64,000 bases of DNA from Holophagales bacterium UBA5704 (lineage in GTDB: Bacteria > Acidobacteriota > Thermoanaerobaculia > Multivoradales > UBA5704), in NCBI GenBank assembly GCA_002420005.1, contig DIHE01000171.1, positions 62,001 through 126,000 on the forward strand, read 5' to 3'. The notes under the pieces were generated by a model that saw only the letters and a program-made list of their open reading frames with translations, was not told the origin of the DNA and did no database searches. A program made the translations under genes and the position numbers. This document shows positions 24,831 through 33,879 of the stretch, piece by piece (within the stretch, counting starts at the first letter, position 1; each line of letters opens with the position of its first letter).

Positions 24831-25128
24831 AGACCGTCTCGCGTGACCGCTCGATGTCGGCCCGGAGGAAGGGATTCCGGATGGTGCCTGCCATCACCAG
24901 ATCCACAGGCCGGCCCACCAAACCGGCCAACTGATCGCGCAGGCCGAAGAAGAGGTCCAGAGTGGGAGTCAGGCAGGCCTCGAACTCGACCAGGAAATCG
25001 ACATCGGAGTGCTGGGGGTCGAAGTCCTCACCGCGAGCCGCCGAACCGAACACGTCCAGCCGACGCACGTGGGATTGGCGGCAGAGCGCACCAATGTCGG
25101 CTCGATGTTGAAGAAGCTGCGGATGCAT
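24820..25128 (-). CDS. mntA: MntA-like nucleotidyltransferase antitoxin
   Basis: The product is 102 residues and has the minimal nucleotidyltransferase fold: GSAARGE at 28-34 and the catalytic pair D42 and D44 in SDVDFLVEF. It is expected to AMPylate HepT and so neutralise it. It is the upstream gene of the two-gene operon and overlaps HepT by 11 bp. A TATGAT box lies about 50 bp upstream (25177-25182 on the minus strand), with no clear -35. Confidence 0.88.
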   Translation of the reverse strand: MHPQLLQHRADIGALCRQSHVRRLDVFGSAARGEDFDPQHSDVDFLVEFEACLTPTLDLFFGLRDQLAGLVGRPVDLVMAGTIRNPFLRADIERSRETVYAA

Positions 25129-25194
25129 GAGTTGCCCCCCCTTGCGCGTGTGCCTTGTGCCAACGCGCCTCGACTCATCATACCAGCCACGGTG

Positions 25195-26319
25195 CTAGGC
25201 GAGCGTCGCCCACGGAATCTCATACGCGCTACTGCGGCCGCCCTGGCCGGTCGGCACCAGGCAGCCCTTGGCGGCCAAGTCGGCCAGCTCGCGCCAAGCG
25301 GTGGCGCGGCTGGCGCGGGTCAGGCCCATGTATTTCCGGTTGTTGATCCCACCGGCAAAGCCCTCGGGACCGGCGTCGAGCAGCCGGTTCAGGACCTTGC
25401 GCTGCCGCTCGTTGAGATCCGCGGACTGGAAGCGAAGCCAGAAACGCGCCTTGCCGAGGGTGCGGGCGACGATCGAATGGGCCTCTGTGGCGGCATCCTC
25501 GACCTGCACCAGGAACCAGGTCAACCAGGGCGTGATGTCCAGGTCTCCCCGCTGGGTGCGCTCCAATGTCTTGTAATAGGCGTTGCGGCGGCGCTGGATC
25601 TGCGCCGACAGGCTGAAGAGCCGCATCGGCCGGCGGTCGTCCCGCGCGATGGCCATGTCGGTGACGGCGCGGGCCAGACGGCCATTGCCGTCCTCGAAAG
25701 GATGCAGGGTGATGAACCAGAGGTGGGCGACCCCGGCGCGCAGCAGGCCGTCCAGATCTCCGGGGGGCTCTTCGAACCAGGCGAGGAAGCGGCTGAGCTC
25801 CGCCTCCAGCCGCTCGCGCGGCGGAGCCAGAAAGTGGACCCGCTCTCCGCCCATGCCTCCGGACACCACCTCCATGGGATCCGAGCCGCGCAATTGCCCG
25901 GTGCGAATGGGGAGGAGCCCGGAGGTTCCGGATGGAAACAGCGCCGCCTGCCAACCGGACAGCCGCTCCTGTGTGAGGGGGACGTCGAAGCGCCGGGTGG
26001 CATCGAGCAGAACGTCGATGAGCCCATCGACCGAACGGGAGGGAACCGGCAGATCGTCCGTGGGCAGGCCCAGATGCCGGGCCACTGAAGACCGCACGGC
26101 GTCCAGATCCAGCCGCTCGCCTTCAATGGCGCTGGTCTTCAGGCCATCCTCGACCAGGATGCTGGCCGCTGCATCCAGGGTCAGGGCCGGGTCGAGCAGG
26201 CTGGCCGCTCCCAGGATGCGGCCCTGGGCGAACCGGGCGCGGACGAGCACCGGCGAGATCTCGGTCTCGCTCCAGCGAAAGCCGGGCCAGTCAGGGTGTT
26301 CCCAGATCCAGGAAGGCAT
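25195..26319 (-). CDS. Fic/DOC family protein with inhibitory motif
   Basis: The product is 374 residues. The Fic catalytic motif is complete: H206 in HPFEDGNGRLAR, with the acidic residue and glycines for ATP handling, so it should AMPylate a protein hydroxyl. An N-terminal TSAIEGE matches the (S/T)xxxE(G/N) inhibitory helix of class II Fic proteins, meaning activity is probably self-restrained. The C-terminus carries a winged-helix-like segment (LTRASRATAWRELADLAAKG), which may bind the operator just upstream. The ATG at 26319 has GAGGTGG before it; a GTG at 26340 would lie within the operator. Confidence 0.88.
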   Translation of the reverse strand: MPSWIWEHPDWPGFRWSETEISPVLVRARFAQGRILGAASLLDPALTLDAAASILVEDGLKTSAIEGERLDLDAVRSSVARHLGLPTDDLPVPSRSVDGLIDVLLDATRRFDVPLTQERLSGWQAALFPSGTSGLLPIRTGQLRGSDPMEVVSGGMGGERVHFLAPPRERLEAELSRFLAWFEEPPGDLDGLLRAGVAHLWFITLHPFEDGNGRLARAVTDMAIARDDRRPMRLFSLSAQIQRRRNAYYKTLERTQRGDLDITPWLTWFLVQVEDAATEAHSIVARTLGKARFWLRFQSADLNERQRKVLNRLLDAGPEGFAGGINNRKYMGLTRASRATAWRELADLAAKGCLVPTGQGGRSSAYEIPWATLA

Positions 26320-26329
26320 GGCCACCTCG

Positions 26330-26354
26330 AATCGCCTCACGGCGTGAGGCGATT
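26330..26354. promoter_or_regulatory. 25-bp inverted repeat (operator candidate) upstream of the Fic gene
   Basis: Eleven-base arms AATCGCCTCAC and GTGAGGCGATT flank GGC. The repeat begins just after the -10 box and ends 11 bp before the ATG, the place for a repressor. The half-site GAGGCGA occurs once more inside the promoter spacer. Confidence 0.6.
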
Positions 26355-26380
26355 ATGGCCGCTATTCGCCTCTTGATCAA
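26352..26380 (-). promoter_or_regulatory. Sigma-70-type promoter of the Fic gene
   Basis: On the minus strand TTGATC (26375-26380) and CATAAT (26352-26357) are separated by 17 bp. This is one of the best -35/-10 pairs in the window. Confidence 0.6.
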
Positions 26381-26398
26381 CGGCTCCCGGAGCCTCCC

Positions 26399-26643
26399 TC
26401 AGCTCTCCTCGCCCGCCCCCGGGTAGAGAAACTTCCGCATGTGCTGCTCCAGGGTGACCTGCGAGGCGGGGTCCATGAAGTTGAGGCGCAGCTCGTTGAT
26501 CACCATGACTTCCATCTTCTGCCACTCGGCCCAGCAGTCGGTGCAGATGGTCTGGCGGATCTCGAGGCCGGTCTTGCCGGGGAGCGGGGGACGGGGGAGG
26601 GCGGGCGCGTCGGTGCGTCCGCAGCGGGCACAGGTGAGAGCGG

Positions 26644-26647
<4 letters not shown>
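26399..26647 (-). CDS. Fe(2+)-trafficking-like protein (YggX-related) with extra cysteines
   Basis: The product is 82 residues. The stretch WAEWQKMEVMVINELRLNFM then QHMRKFLYPG matches the Fe(2+)-trafficking/oxidative damage protection family. The N-terminus differs from YggX in carrying CARC and a later ICTDCW pair, so a zinc or iron site of four cysteines is possible. Its ATG overlaps the TGA of the UXS gene, which makes it the last gene of the UDP-sugar operon. A role in iron handling is inferred from the family. Confidence 0.7.
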
Positions 26648-27578
<931 letters not shown>

Positions 27579-27582
<4 letters not shown>

Positions 27583-28925
27583 GAGCGGGCTCCCTGGGCG
27601 GCGCCGCGCCCTTCGGGCCTCCCGATCGAGAGGTAGTCGAAGCCGGCGGCGGCCATCTTCTCCGGCTCGTACAGGTTGCGCAGGTCGAGGATCAGCGGAT
27701 GGCGGAGGAGCTGGTGCAAGCGGTCGACCTCCAATTTGCGGAACTGGTTCCACTCCGTGGCGATCACCAGGGCGTCGGCGCCGTCGGCCGCCTCGTAGGC
27801 GTTGTCGCAGAAGCGCACCGCCGGGAACAGCGGACGGCAGGCGGCCATCGCCTCGGGATCGAAGGCGCGGACGGCGACGCCGCGGTCGAGCAGGCCCTGG
27901 ACGATGGGCAGGGCCGGCGACTCGCGGATGTCGTCGGTGTTCGGCTTGAACGAGAGACCGAGCACGCCGACCGTCTTGCCGGCGAGCCCGCCGGGCAGCG
28001 CGGCGAGCGCCGCCTCCACCTTGCCGAGCATGCGGGCCTGGACGTGGTCGTTCGCCTGGAGCACCGCTTCGATGATGCGGAAGGAGAGCCCCTGCTCGCG
28101 GAAGATCTGGGCGATGGCGCGGGTGTCCTTGGGGAAGCAGGAGCCGCCATATCCCGGGCCGGCGGCCAGGAACTTGGGACCGATGCGGTTGTCGAGCCCC
28201 ATCCCCTTGGCGACCACCTCGACGTTCGCGCCCCAGGCCTCGCAGATCTCCGCCACCTCGTTGATGAACGAGATCTTGGTGGCCAGGAAGCCGTTCGAGG
28301 CGTACTTGATCAGCTCGGCGCTCTCGATGTCAGTGATGATGAACGGCACGTCCGCCGCCACCAGGGGCGAGTAGACGTCGAGCATCAGCTCCGAGGCCTT
28401 GACATCGCGGGTGCCGATGACCACCCGGTCGGGGTTCATGAAGTCCTCGATCGCCGAGCCTTCACGGAGGAACTCGGGATTGCTCACCACGGCGAAGCGC
28501 TGTTTGCCGCCGGTGCGCTCCTGGACGATCTGCTCGATCATCTTGCCGGTGCCCACCGGGACGGTGCTCTTGGTGACGATGATCTTGAAGTCGTTCAGGT
28601 GATCGCCGATCGACTCGGCGACCTCTTTGATGAAGGTCAGGTCGGCGGAACCGTCCGAGCGCGGCGGCGTGCCGACGGCGATGAAGACGGCGCGCGCCTC
28701 TTCGATCGCCGGGCCGAGCTCGGTGGTGAAGCGCAGCCGCCCTTCCTTCATGTTCTTTTCGACCAGGGTCTCGAGACCCGGCTCGTAGATCGGAACCTTC
28801 CCACGGGTCAGGGCCTCGACCTTGGAACGGTCCTTGTCGACGCCGACCACGGTCATGCCGAAGTCGGCGAGACAGGCGCCCGTCACCAAGCCGACGTAAC
28901 CGCTACCCACGACGCATATGTTCAT
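27579..28925 (-). CDS. ugd: UDP-glucose 6-dehydrogenase
   Basis: The product is 448 residues, normal for the family. It oxidises UDP-glucose to UDP-glucuronate with NAD+. The N-terminal NAD site is VVGSGYVGLVTGACLA; the catalytic cysteine is in GYGGSCFPKD. The C-terminal UDP-binding domain contains GLSFKPNTDDIRESPA. Both ends overlap neighbouring genes by 4 nt (ATGA and TTGA), so it is co-translated with the epimerase before it and UXS after it. Confidence 0.95.
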
Positions 28926-29920
28926 GGCTTGAGCTCTCGTGTCAGGGGTGAATCTTGGCCGCGTCCGGCTTTGCGCTCGCGGTACCAGTGGACGAACCGG
29001 CGCAACCCTTCCCGGATCGGGACCTTGGGGGCATAACCCAGAAGGCGCGCAGCTTTGGAAACGTCGGCATAGGTGATCGGAACGTCTCCGGGTTGGCTCG
29101 GAAGATAATCGATGCGCGGCTCGACGGCAAGCTCCTCGGCGATCCAGCCCACCAGGTCCTTCAAGGACGTGGTGTCGGCGCCTCCGAGGTTGAGGATCTC
29201 GAACCCGGGTGCCAGGTCGAGGGTCGCGACGAGACCGTCCACGATGTCGTCGACATAGGTGTAGTCGCGCCGGCTGCCGCCGTCGCCATACATCGGGACC
29301 GCCTTGCCGTTCCACAGGAGGTCGGTGAACTTGTGGATCGCCATCTCCGGCCGCTGCGCCGGGCCGAAGACCGTGAAGAAGCGCAGGCAGGCGGTGCGGA
29401 AACCGTAGAGGTGATGGTAGTTGTAGCAGAGCAGCTCGCCCGCGCGCTTGGTCGTGGCGTAGGGGCTGATCGGCTGGTTCACCTCGTCGGCCTCGGAGAA
29501 CGGCACCTTCTCGTTGATCCCGTAGACCGACGAGGAGGAACCGAAGAGGAACAGGTTCGGTCCATGCCGACGGGCCGCCTCCAGCAGGCGCAGGGTGCCG
29601 ATGCAGTTGACGTCCTCGTAGAGGATCGGCTCGGCCAGGCTCGGCCGCACCCCGGCTCGCGCCGCAAGATGGACGACCGCGTCGAACCGGCCTTCGGCAA
29701 AGAGAAGGTCGATCTTCTCCGCGTCCCGGATGTCGCCCTCGATCAGCTTGTACGCCGGGTGCTCCAGGAAGGGAACGACGTTCTCGCGCTTCAGGGCGGG
29801 GTTGTAGAAGTCGTTGAAGTCATCGAGCACCGTCACCCGCTCGCCCCGGGCGAGCAGGCGCCGGGTCAAATGCGAGCCAATGAAGCCCGCGCCGCCGGTC
29901 ACCAGGATGTGCATGGACAT
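28922..29920 (-). CDS. UDP-glucuronate 4-epimerase-like SDR
   Basis: The product is 332 residues. It has the NAD motif GGAGFIGSH, the GSSSSVYG strand and YATTKRAGE with the catalytic YxxxK. LAARAGVRPSLAEP is typical of UDP-glucuronate 4-epimerases, which give UDP-galacturonate. It is the first gene of the operon, so UDP-glucuronate from Ugd would be split between UDP-galacturonate and UDP-xylose for cell-surface glycans. The ATG at 29920 begins at the Rossmann fold; the frame is open upstream without a better start. Confidence 0.88.
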   Translation of the reverse strand: MSMHILVTGGAGFIGSHLTRRLLARGERVTVLDDFNDFYNPALKRENVVPFLEHPAYKLIEGDIRDAEKIDLLFAEGRFDAVVHLAARAGVRPSLAEPILYEDVNCIGTLRLLEAARRHGPNLFLFGSSSSVYGINEKVPFSEADEVNQPISPYATTKRAGELLCYNYHHLYGFRTACLRFFTVFGPAQRPEMAIHKFTDLLWNGKAVPMYGDGGSRRDYTYVDDIVDGLVATLDLAPGFEILNLGGADTTSLKDLVGWIAEELAVEPRIDYLPSQPGDVPITYADVSKAARLLGYAPKVPIREGLRRFVHWYRERKAGRGQDSPLTRELKP

Positions 29921-30030
29921 GTTCGGCTCTTTCGGTCCCTCGTGAAGATGGAGGCAAGGCGGTTCCGCGGACGGTGTCACGTCCTCGTGACGTCAGGATA
30001 TCGCGGTGAGCGCCCGGGTGCACGCCGGCT

Positions 30031-30444
30031 TCACGCGCGGATCGGCCACCAGAAGACGGCGTGGGCGAGCCCGAAGGCCGTGTCGGCGGCGGCCAGGGGC
30101 CAGAGCCCCGCGAGGTCCGGCCCGCGCAGCGCCGCGATCGCCAGGACGAGACCACCGAGCAGGCGGCCGGCGATGGCCACGGCGATGACGCCGCTGTAGC
30201 GCCGGCTGTCGTGCGCCGCGAGCAGGTAGACGCCGGCGAGGATGGTGAGGAGCACGGCCATCACCCAGAGGTAGAACATCGCCTCCGGCGGGGGGAGCGG
30301 CAGGTGGAGAAGCCGGGCCGGCAGCCCCGGGGCCGCCAGCATCAGCACGGCGAAGCCGAGGTCGTAGAGGGCGCCGAGGACAAGGCTGGCGCGCAGGAGG
30401 GCCAGCCAGCGGAAGCGTTGGGCGAAGTCGGTTTTGACGCTCAC
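30031..30444 (-). CDS. Small membrane protein, four predicted helices
   Basis: The product is 137 residues from a GTG at 30444. Four hydrophobic segments are clear: LALLRASLVLGALYDLGFAV, FYLWVMAVLLTILAGVYLL, VIAVAIAGRLLGGLVLAIAA and LWPLAAADTAFGLAHAVFW. No family is certain; short four-helix proteins of this type are widespread and uncharacterised. A TACAAT box ends 8 nt before the GTG without a Shine-Dalgarno, which suggests a leaderless message. It is divergent from the acyltransferase gene. Confidence 0.65.
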   Translation of the reverse strand: MSVKTDFAQRFRWLALLRASLVLGALYDLGFAVLMLAAPGLPARLLHLPLPPPEAMFYLWVMAVLLTILAGVYLLAAHDSRRYSGVIAVAIAGRLLGGLVLAIAALRGPDLAGLWPLAAADTAFGLAHAVFWWPIRA

Positions 30445-30452
30445 GGAAGGGG

Positions 30453-30458
30453 ATTGTA
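30453..30458 (-). promoter_or_regulatory. -10 box of leaderless-looking promoter (membrane protein)
   Basis: TACAAT on the minus strand, 8 nt from the GTG at 30444. No Shine-Dalgarno is present. Confidence 0.45.
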
Positions 30459-30546
30459 GCAGGGGGCCGGGGCGGCATCTCCTGGACGACCTGGACGGCG
30501 GCGGGTGCGGCGACAGAGAATAGGCGCGGAAGGAGATCCTCCACCC

Positions 30547-31293
30547 TTGAGCCGTCTGGCCGCCAAGATCTTCGCGACACTCACCGGCAACCTCTTTCTG
30601 GCGGTCGGCAGCCTCCTGCTGGGGACGCTCGCCATCCTGGGGAGCTGGGTGCCGCCGCGGGGGACCTGGGTGTTCGTGATGGCGCGCCTGTGGTCGGTCC
30701 TGGCGCTGCGCGCGAGCCTGCTGCGCGTCGAGGTCCGCAAGGAGGTGGAGATCGATCCGGCCCGGAGCTACGTCTTTCTGGCGAACCACCAGAGCCTGTT
30801 CGACATCCCGTTGCTGCTCGCGACCGTGCCCGGCCCGGTGCGGATGATGGCCAAGCGGAGCCTCTTCCGGATTCCCATCTTCGGCTGGGCGCTCTCCGCC
30901 GGCGGCTTCATCCCGATCGACCGGGGAGACCGCAGCACCGCCCGCGACAGCTTCGCCTCCGCCATCGCCCACATCCGCGGCGGCACCTCGATCCTCCTCT
31001 TCCCGGAAGGCACCCGCTCCCTGGAGGACACCCTGCTCACCTTCCAGCGCGGCGGCTTCCTGCTCGCCTTGAAGAGCGGCCTGCCGATCGTCCCGGTGGG
31101 AATCCGCGGCACCCGGGCGGTGCAGCGCAAGGGCGCCTGGACGATCGTGCCCGGCCCGGTGAGCATCTCCTACGGCACGCCGATCGATACGGCGTCGTAT
31201 GGCGTCCGCCGGAAGAAAGAGCTGATCGAAGAGGTGCGGCGGCGGGTGGCGGAGCTGGCGGGGTTGGCGGTCGGGGAGGAGGAGGCTAGCTGA
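30547..31293 (+). CDS. plsC: 1-acyl-sn-glycerol-3-phosphate acyltransferase
   Basis: The product is 248 residues from a TTG at 30547; a GTG at 30505 would add 14 residues but has no ribosome site. An N-terminal membrane segment (GNLFLAVGSLLLGTLAIL) precedes the acyltransferase motifs NHQSLFD (Hx4D) and FPEGTRS. It makes phosphatidic acid from lysophosphatidic acid at the inner membrane. Its last 8 bp overlap the end of the convergent VapC gene. Confidence 0.9.
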   Translation: MSRLAAKIFATLTGNLFLAVGSLLLGTLAILGSWVPPRGTWVFVMARLWSVLALRASLLRVEVRKEVEIDPARSYVFLANHQSLFDIPLLLATVPGPVRMMAKRSLFRIPIFGWALSAGGFIPIDRGDRSTARDSFASAIAHIRGGTSILLFPEGTRSLEDTLLTFQRGGFLLALKSGLPIVPVGIRGTRAVQRKGAWTIVPGPVSISYGTPIDTASYGVRRKKELIEEVRRRVAELAGLAVGEEEAS

Positions 31294-31717
31294 GCAGGCC
31301 TCGCTGCAGGCCGAAGTGAGGCGCAGCGTCCAGGAGGCGTCTGTCGTTCGAGTAGATGCGCTCATAACCGTGTCGGCGCGCACAAGCCAGGTGCAGGGCA
31401 TCCAAGGAGCGGACGAAGGCTTCGGAGGGAAGGCGACGGGTCGTTTCCTGGGCGGCGGCGATCAGCTCGTTGGTGACAGGCAGCCAGCTCCAGAGCCCGT
31501 CCTCACAGTCGAGCTGGAACTGGGCGATGAGGGCTGTCTGGGCGGCTGCCGTGAGTGCCCCTTCGCGAAGCTTGCGCGAGAAGACCAACTCGGTCTCCAG
31601 CCGGCCGATGGCCATGCTGGCGACGCCCGCCGAATTTTCGGCGAGGGCGCGGACGGCTTCGCTTTCCGGTTCCTGGAGGTAGAACTTCGCGATGAAGGCG
31701 GCGTCGAAATACAGCAT
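31286..31717 (-). CDS. vapC: PIN-domain toxin (VapC-like)
   Basis: The product is 143 residues. The PIN acidic residues are present: D5 in MLYFDAAFIAKF, E in GRLETELVF, D in SLDALHLA and D in YSNDRRLL. It is expected to be an Mg-dependent RNase held inactive by the antitoxin encoded 6 bp upstream. It overlaps the plsC end by 8 bp on the other strand. Confidence 0.88.
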   Translation of the reverse strand: MLYFDAAFIAKFYLQEPESEAVRALAENSAGVASMAIGRLETELVFSRKLREGALTAAAQTALIAQFQLDCEDGLWSWLPVTNELIAAAQETTRRLPSEAFVRSLDALHLACARRHGYERIYSNDRRLLDAAPHFGLQRGLLS

Positions 31718-31723
31718 GGGGAG

Positions 31724-31981
31724 CTATTGGCTGTCGCGATCTTCCCGGACGATCTGCGTGCTGTCCGTTCCGTTCCGCAGCGCTCCGGTATCGAGAAGCT
31801 CCTGGTAGGCCGGAAGGACGCGCCGACGTTGGAACGGCCTGTCGGCAGATCGGCTCTGGGCAGGCTCGATCCGGGCGATCGGCGCGCCGCGATCCGTGAT
31901 GACCATGCCACCCAGCAGAACCGCCTCGCGGACGAGCGTTCCGGTGTTTTCGTGCAACTCGCGGAGGGAGACGCGCTTCAT
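31724..31981 (-). CDS. vapB: Phd/YefM-type antitoxin of the VapBC pair
   Basis: The product is 85 residues. The N-terminal half (MKRVSLRELHENTGTLVREA, then VITDRGAPIARIEP) is the Phd/YefM DNA-binding fold. The C-terminal part should wrap the VapC toxin. It is the first gene of the operon. A dyad at 31984-31996 sits immediately upstream of the ATG; no Shine-Dalgarno can fit there, so translation may be leaderless. Confidence 0.88.
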   Translation of the reverse strand: MKRVSLRELHENTGTLVREAVLLGGMVITDRGAPIARIEPAQSRSADRPFQRRRVLPAYQELLDTGALRNGTDSTQIVREDRDSQ

Positions 31982-31983
31982 GT

Positions 31984-31996
31984 GTCACAGTGTGAC
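31984..31996. promoter_or_regulatory. VapB operator candidate
   Basis: GTCACA-G-TGTGAC is a perfect 6-bp dyad ending 2 bp from the vapB ATG. On the minus strand it overlaps a weak CACACT -10 that lies 17 bp from TTGACC (32012-32017), so a bound antitoxin would block transcription. Confidence 0.5.
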
Positions 31997-32076
31997 TCAA
32001 CGGGAGCGGCGGGTCAATCGGCGTGCAGGCCAAGGTGTGGTGCCAAGCCGCCTCCGGGCGGCCCCCGGCCCCGTGG

Positions 32077-32082
32077 TACGAT
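32077..32082 (+). promoter_or_regulatory. -10 box of leaderless-looking promoter (Mrp ATPase)
   Basis: TACGAT ends 6 nt before the ATG at 32089. No Shine-Dalgarno is present. Confidence 0.45.
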
Positions 32083-32088
32083 CCAGGG

Positions 32089-33180
32089 ATGGCAACTGAC
32101 TTCGAATCGGCGGTTTGGGACGCTCTCAAGAAGGTCAAATTCCCCGGCATGAGCCGGGATATCGTTTCGTTCGGCTTCGTCCAGCGGGTCAATGCGTGTG
32201 CGGGCTCGGTGGTCGTGGACCTCCAGATGGCGACGCACAACCCGGGCGCGGCGCAGCAGATCAAGGACGACGTGGAGAAGGCGGTTCGCACCGTTCCGGA
32301 GGCCCAGGAGGTGCGGGTCAACCTGAACGTGCAGAAGCCTCCCACCCGGGAGGAGTCGGCGCAGCGCGCGGTCTCCCAGGACTCCAAGCTGATCCCGGAG
32401 GTGCGCCATGTGGTGGCGGTGGCGAGCGGCAAGGGCGGGGTCGGCAAATCGACGGTGGCGGCGAACCTGGCGGTGACGCTCGCCCAGCTCGGCCACCGCG
32501 TCGGCCTGCTCGACTCGGACATCTACGGCCCGTCGGTGCCGATCATGTTCGGCATCACCGACAAGCCGATCGTCCACGGCGAACGCATCCAGCCCTTCCG
32601 GAAGTACGGCGTCTCCCTCATGTCGCTCGGCTTCATCCTGGACACCGACACGCCGGTCATCTGGCGCGGTCCCATGGTGATGCGGGCGCTGGAGCAGATG
32701 CTCGGTGACGTGGACTGGGGTCCCCTCGACTACCTCGTGCTCGACCTGCCGCCCGGCACCGGCGACGCACAGCTCACCCTCACCCAGCGCATCCCCCTGG
32801 CCGGCGCGGTGATCGTGACCACGCCGCAGGACGTGGCGCTGATCGATGCCCGCAAGGGCCTTGCGATGTTCCGCAAGGTCAACGTGCCGGTCATCGGGAT
32901 CATCGAGAACATGTCCTCCTTCGTCTGCCCGCACTGCGGCGAGACGACGGACATCTTCAAGAAGGAAGGGGGCCGCAAGACGGCCGACCTGCTGGACACC
33001 GCCTTCCTGGGGGCGATCCCGCTCGATCCCAAGATCGTCCTCGGCGGCGACGCCGGGGTGCCGATCGTGGTCTCCGAGCCGGACGGTGCGCACGCCGAGG
33101 CCTTCCGCCAGGTGGCGGTGGCGGTGGTGGAGGAAGTCGCGCGGCAAGAGGCGGCGAAGCCCAAGCTCTCGATCGTGTGA
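32089..33180 (+). CDS. apbC: Mrp/ApbC/NBP35-family iron-sulfur carrier ATPase
   Basis: The product is 363 residues. An N-terminal MIP18-like domain (~1-85) precedes the ParA-type ATPase: deviant Walker A SGKGGVGKST, LLDSDIYGPSVP and VLDLPPGTGD. The bridging Fe-S cysteines are in FVCPHCGE. It carries and delivers Fe-S clusters in the cytoplasm. The gene is followed after 16 bp by the LpxH-like gene, with which it probably shares a transcript. Confidence 0.92.
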   Translation: MATDFESAVWDALKKVKFPGMSRDIVSFGFVQRVNACAGSVVVDLQMATHNPGAAQQIKDDVEKAVRTVPEAQEVRVNLNVQKPPTREESAQRAVSQDSKLIPEVRHVVAVASGKGGVGKSTVAANLAVTLAQLGHRVGLLDSDIYGPSVPIMFGITDKPIVHGERIQPFRKYGVSLMSLGFILDTDTPVIWRGPMVMRALEQMLGDVDWGPLDYLVLDLPPGTGDAQLTLTQRIPLAGAVIVTTPQDVALIDARKGLAMFRKVNVPVIGIIENMSSFVCPHCGETTDIFKKEGGRKTADLLDTAFLGAIPLDPKIVLGGDAGVPIVVSEPDGAHAEAFRQVAVAVVEEVARQEAAKPKLSIV

Positions 33181-33196
33181 GGAAGGGGACCGGGGG

Positions 33197-33874
33197 GTGC
33201 GGGTCGCCATCATCGCGGATTCCCATCTGAGCGGTCCCGGCGGTCCCGCCGGTCCCTTTGTGGAGCAGCTCGCCGCGCTTCCCACCCAGGGGTGCGGCCG
33301 GCTGATCCTCCTGGGGGACATCTTCCAGGCCTGGATCGGCTCCTCCCGCTTCGAGACCGCGGACATCCGAGCCGTCGTCGAGGCCTTGCGCGCGCTCCGT
33401 CGCGGCGGGCTGCGCATCGACTACGTCGAAGGCAACCGCGACTTCTTCCTGAAGGACAGCCCGTACGCCGACGCCTTCGATTCCGTGGCGACCGAGGTGT
33501 CCTTCGAGGCCGGCGGCACGCGCTACCTCGCGGTGCACGGCGACGGCCTGAACGACCGCGACCGGCAATACCTCTTCTGGCGCTGGCTCTCGAAGAGCGC
33601 TCCGGTGCGCCTCGCCGTCACCCACATCCCCCGCCGTCTCGCGCACAAGCTGGTGTCCTCCACCGAGCAGCGCCTCTCGCAGACCAACTTCAAGCACAAG
33701 ATGAACATCCCCGAAGCCGCAATCCGCCGCTACGCCGAGCGCCGCTTCGCCGAGGGGCACGACGTGCTGCTGCTCGGCCACTTCCACGAGGAACGGCACT
33801 GGCCGGTCGCGGGCGGGGAGGTGCGTCTGCTGGAGGCGTGGTTCTCCAGCCGCCGGGTGGAGTGGGTGGGGTAG
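33197..33874 (+). CDS. UDP-2,3-diacylglucosamine diphosphatase-like metallophosphoesterase
   Basis: The product is 225 residues. The calcineurin-like metal motifs appear in order: DSH (IIADSHLSG), GD (LGDIFQAW), GNRD (VEGNRDFF), a histidine in LAVHGDG and GHFH. Spacing and the ARG-rich NRDFF context resemble LpxH, which makes lipid X for lipid A. A start at GTG 33197 is chosen because the fold begins there and GGAAGGGGA lies upstream. Another substrate cannot be excluded. Confidence 0.78.
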   Translation: MRVAIIADSHLSGPGGPAGPFVEQLAALPTQGCGRLILLGDIFQAWIGSSRFETADIRAVVEALRALRRGGLRIDYVEGNRDFFLKDSPYADAFDSVATEVSFEAGGTRYLAVHGDGLNDRDRQYLFWRWLSKSAPVRLAVTHIPRRLAHKLVSSTEQRLSQTNFKHKMNIPEAAIRRYAERRFAEGHDVLLLGHFHEERHWPVAGGEVRLLEAWFSSRRVEWVG

Positions 33875-33879
33875 GGGCC

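Noticed and set aside
27699..29036. Plus-strand open frame antisense to ugd
   Set aside because: Shadow of the dehydrogenase gene; no independent motif or start signal.
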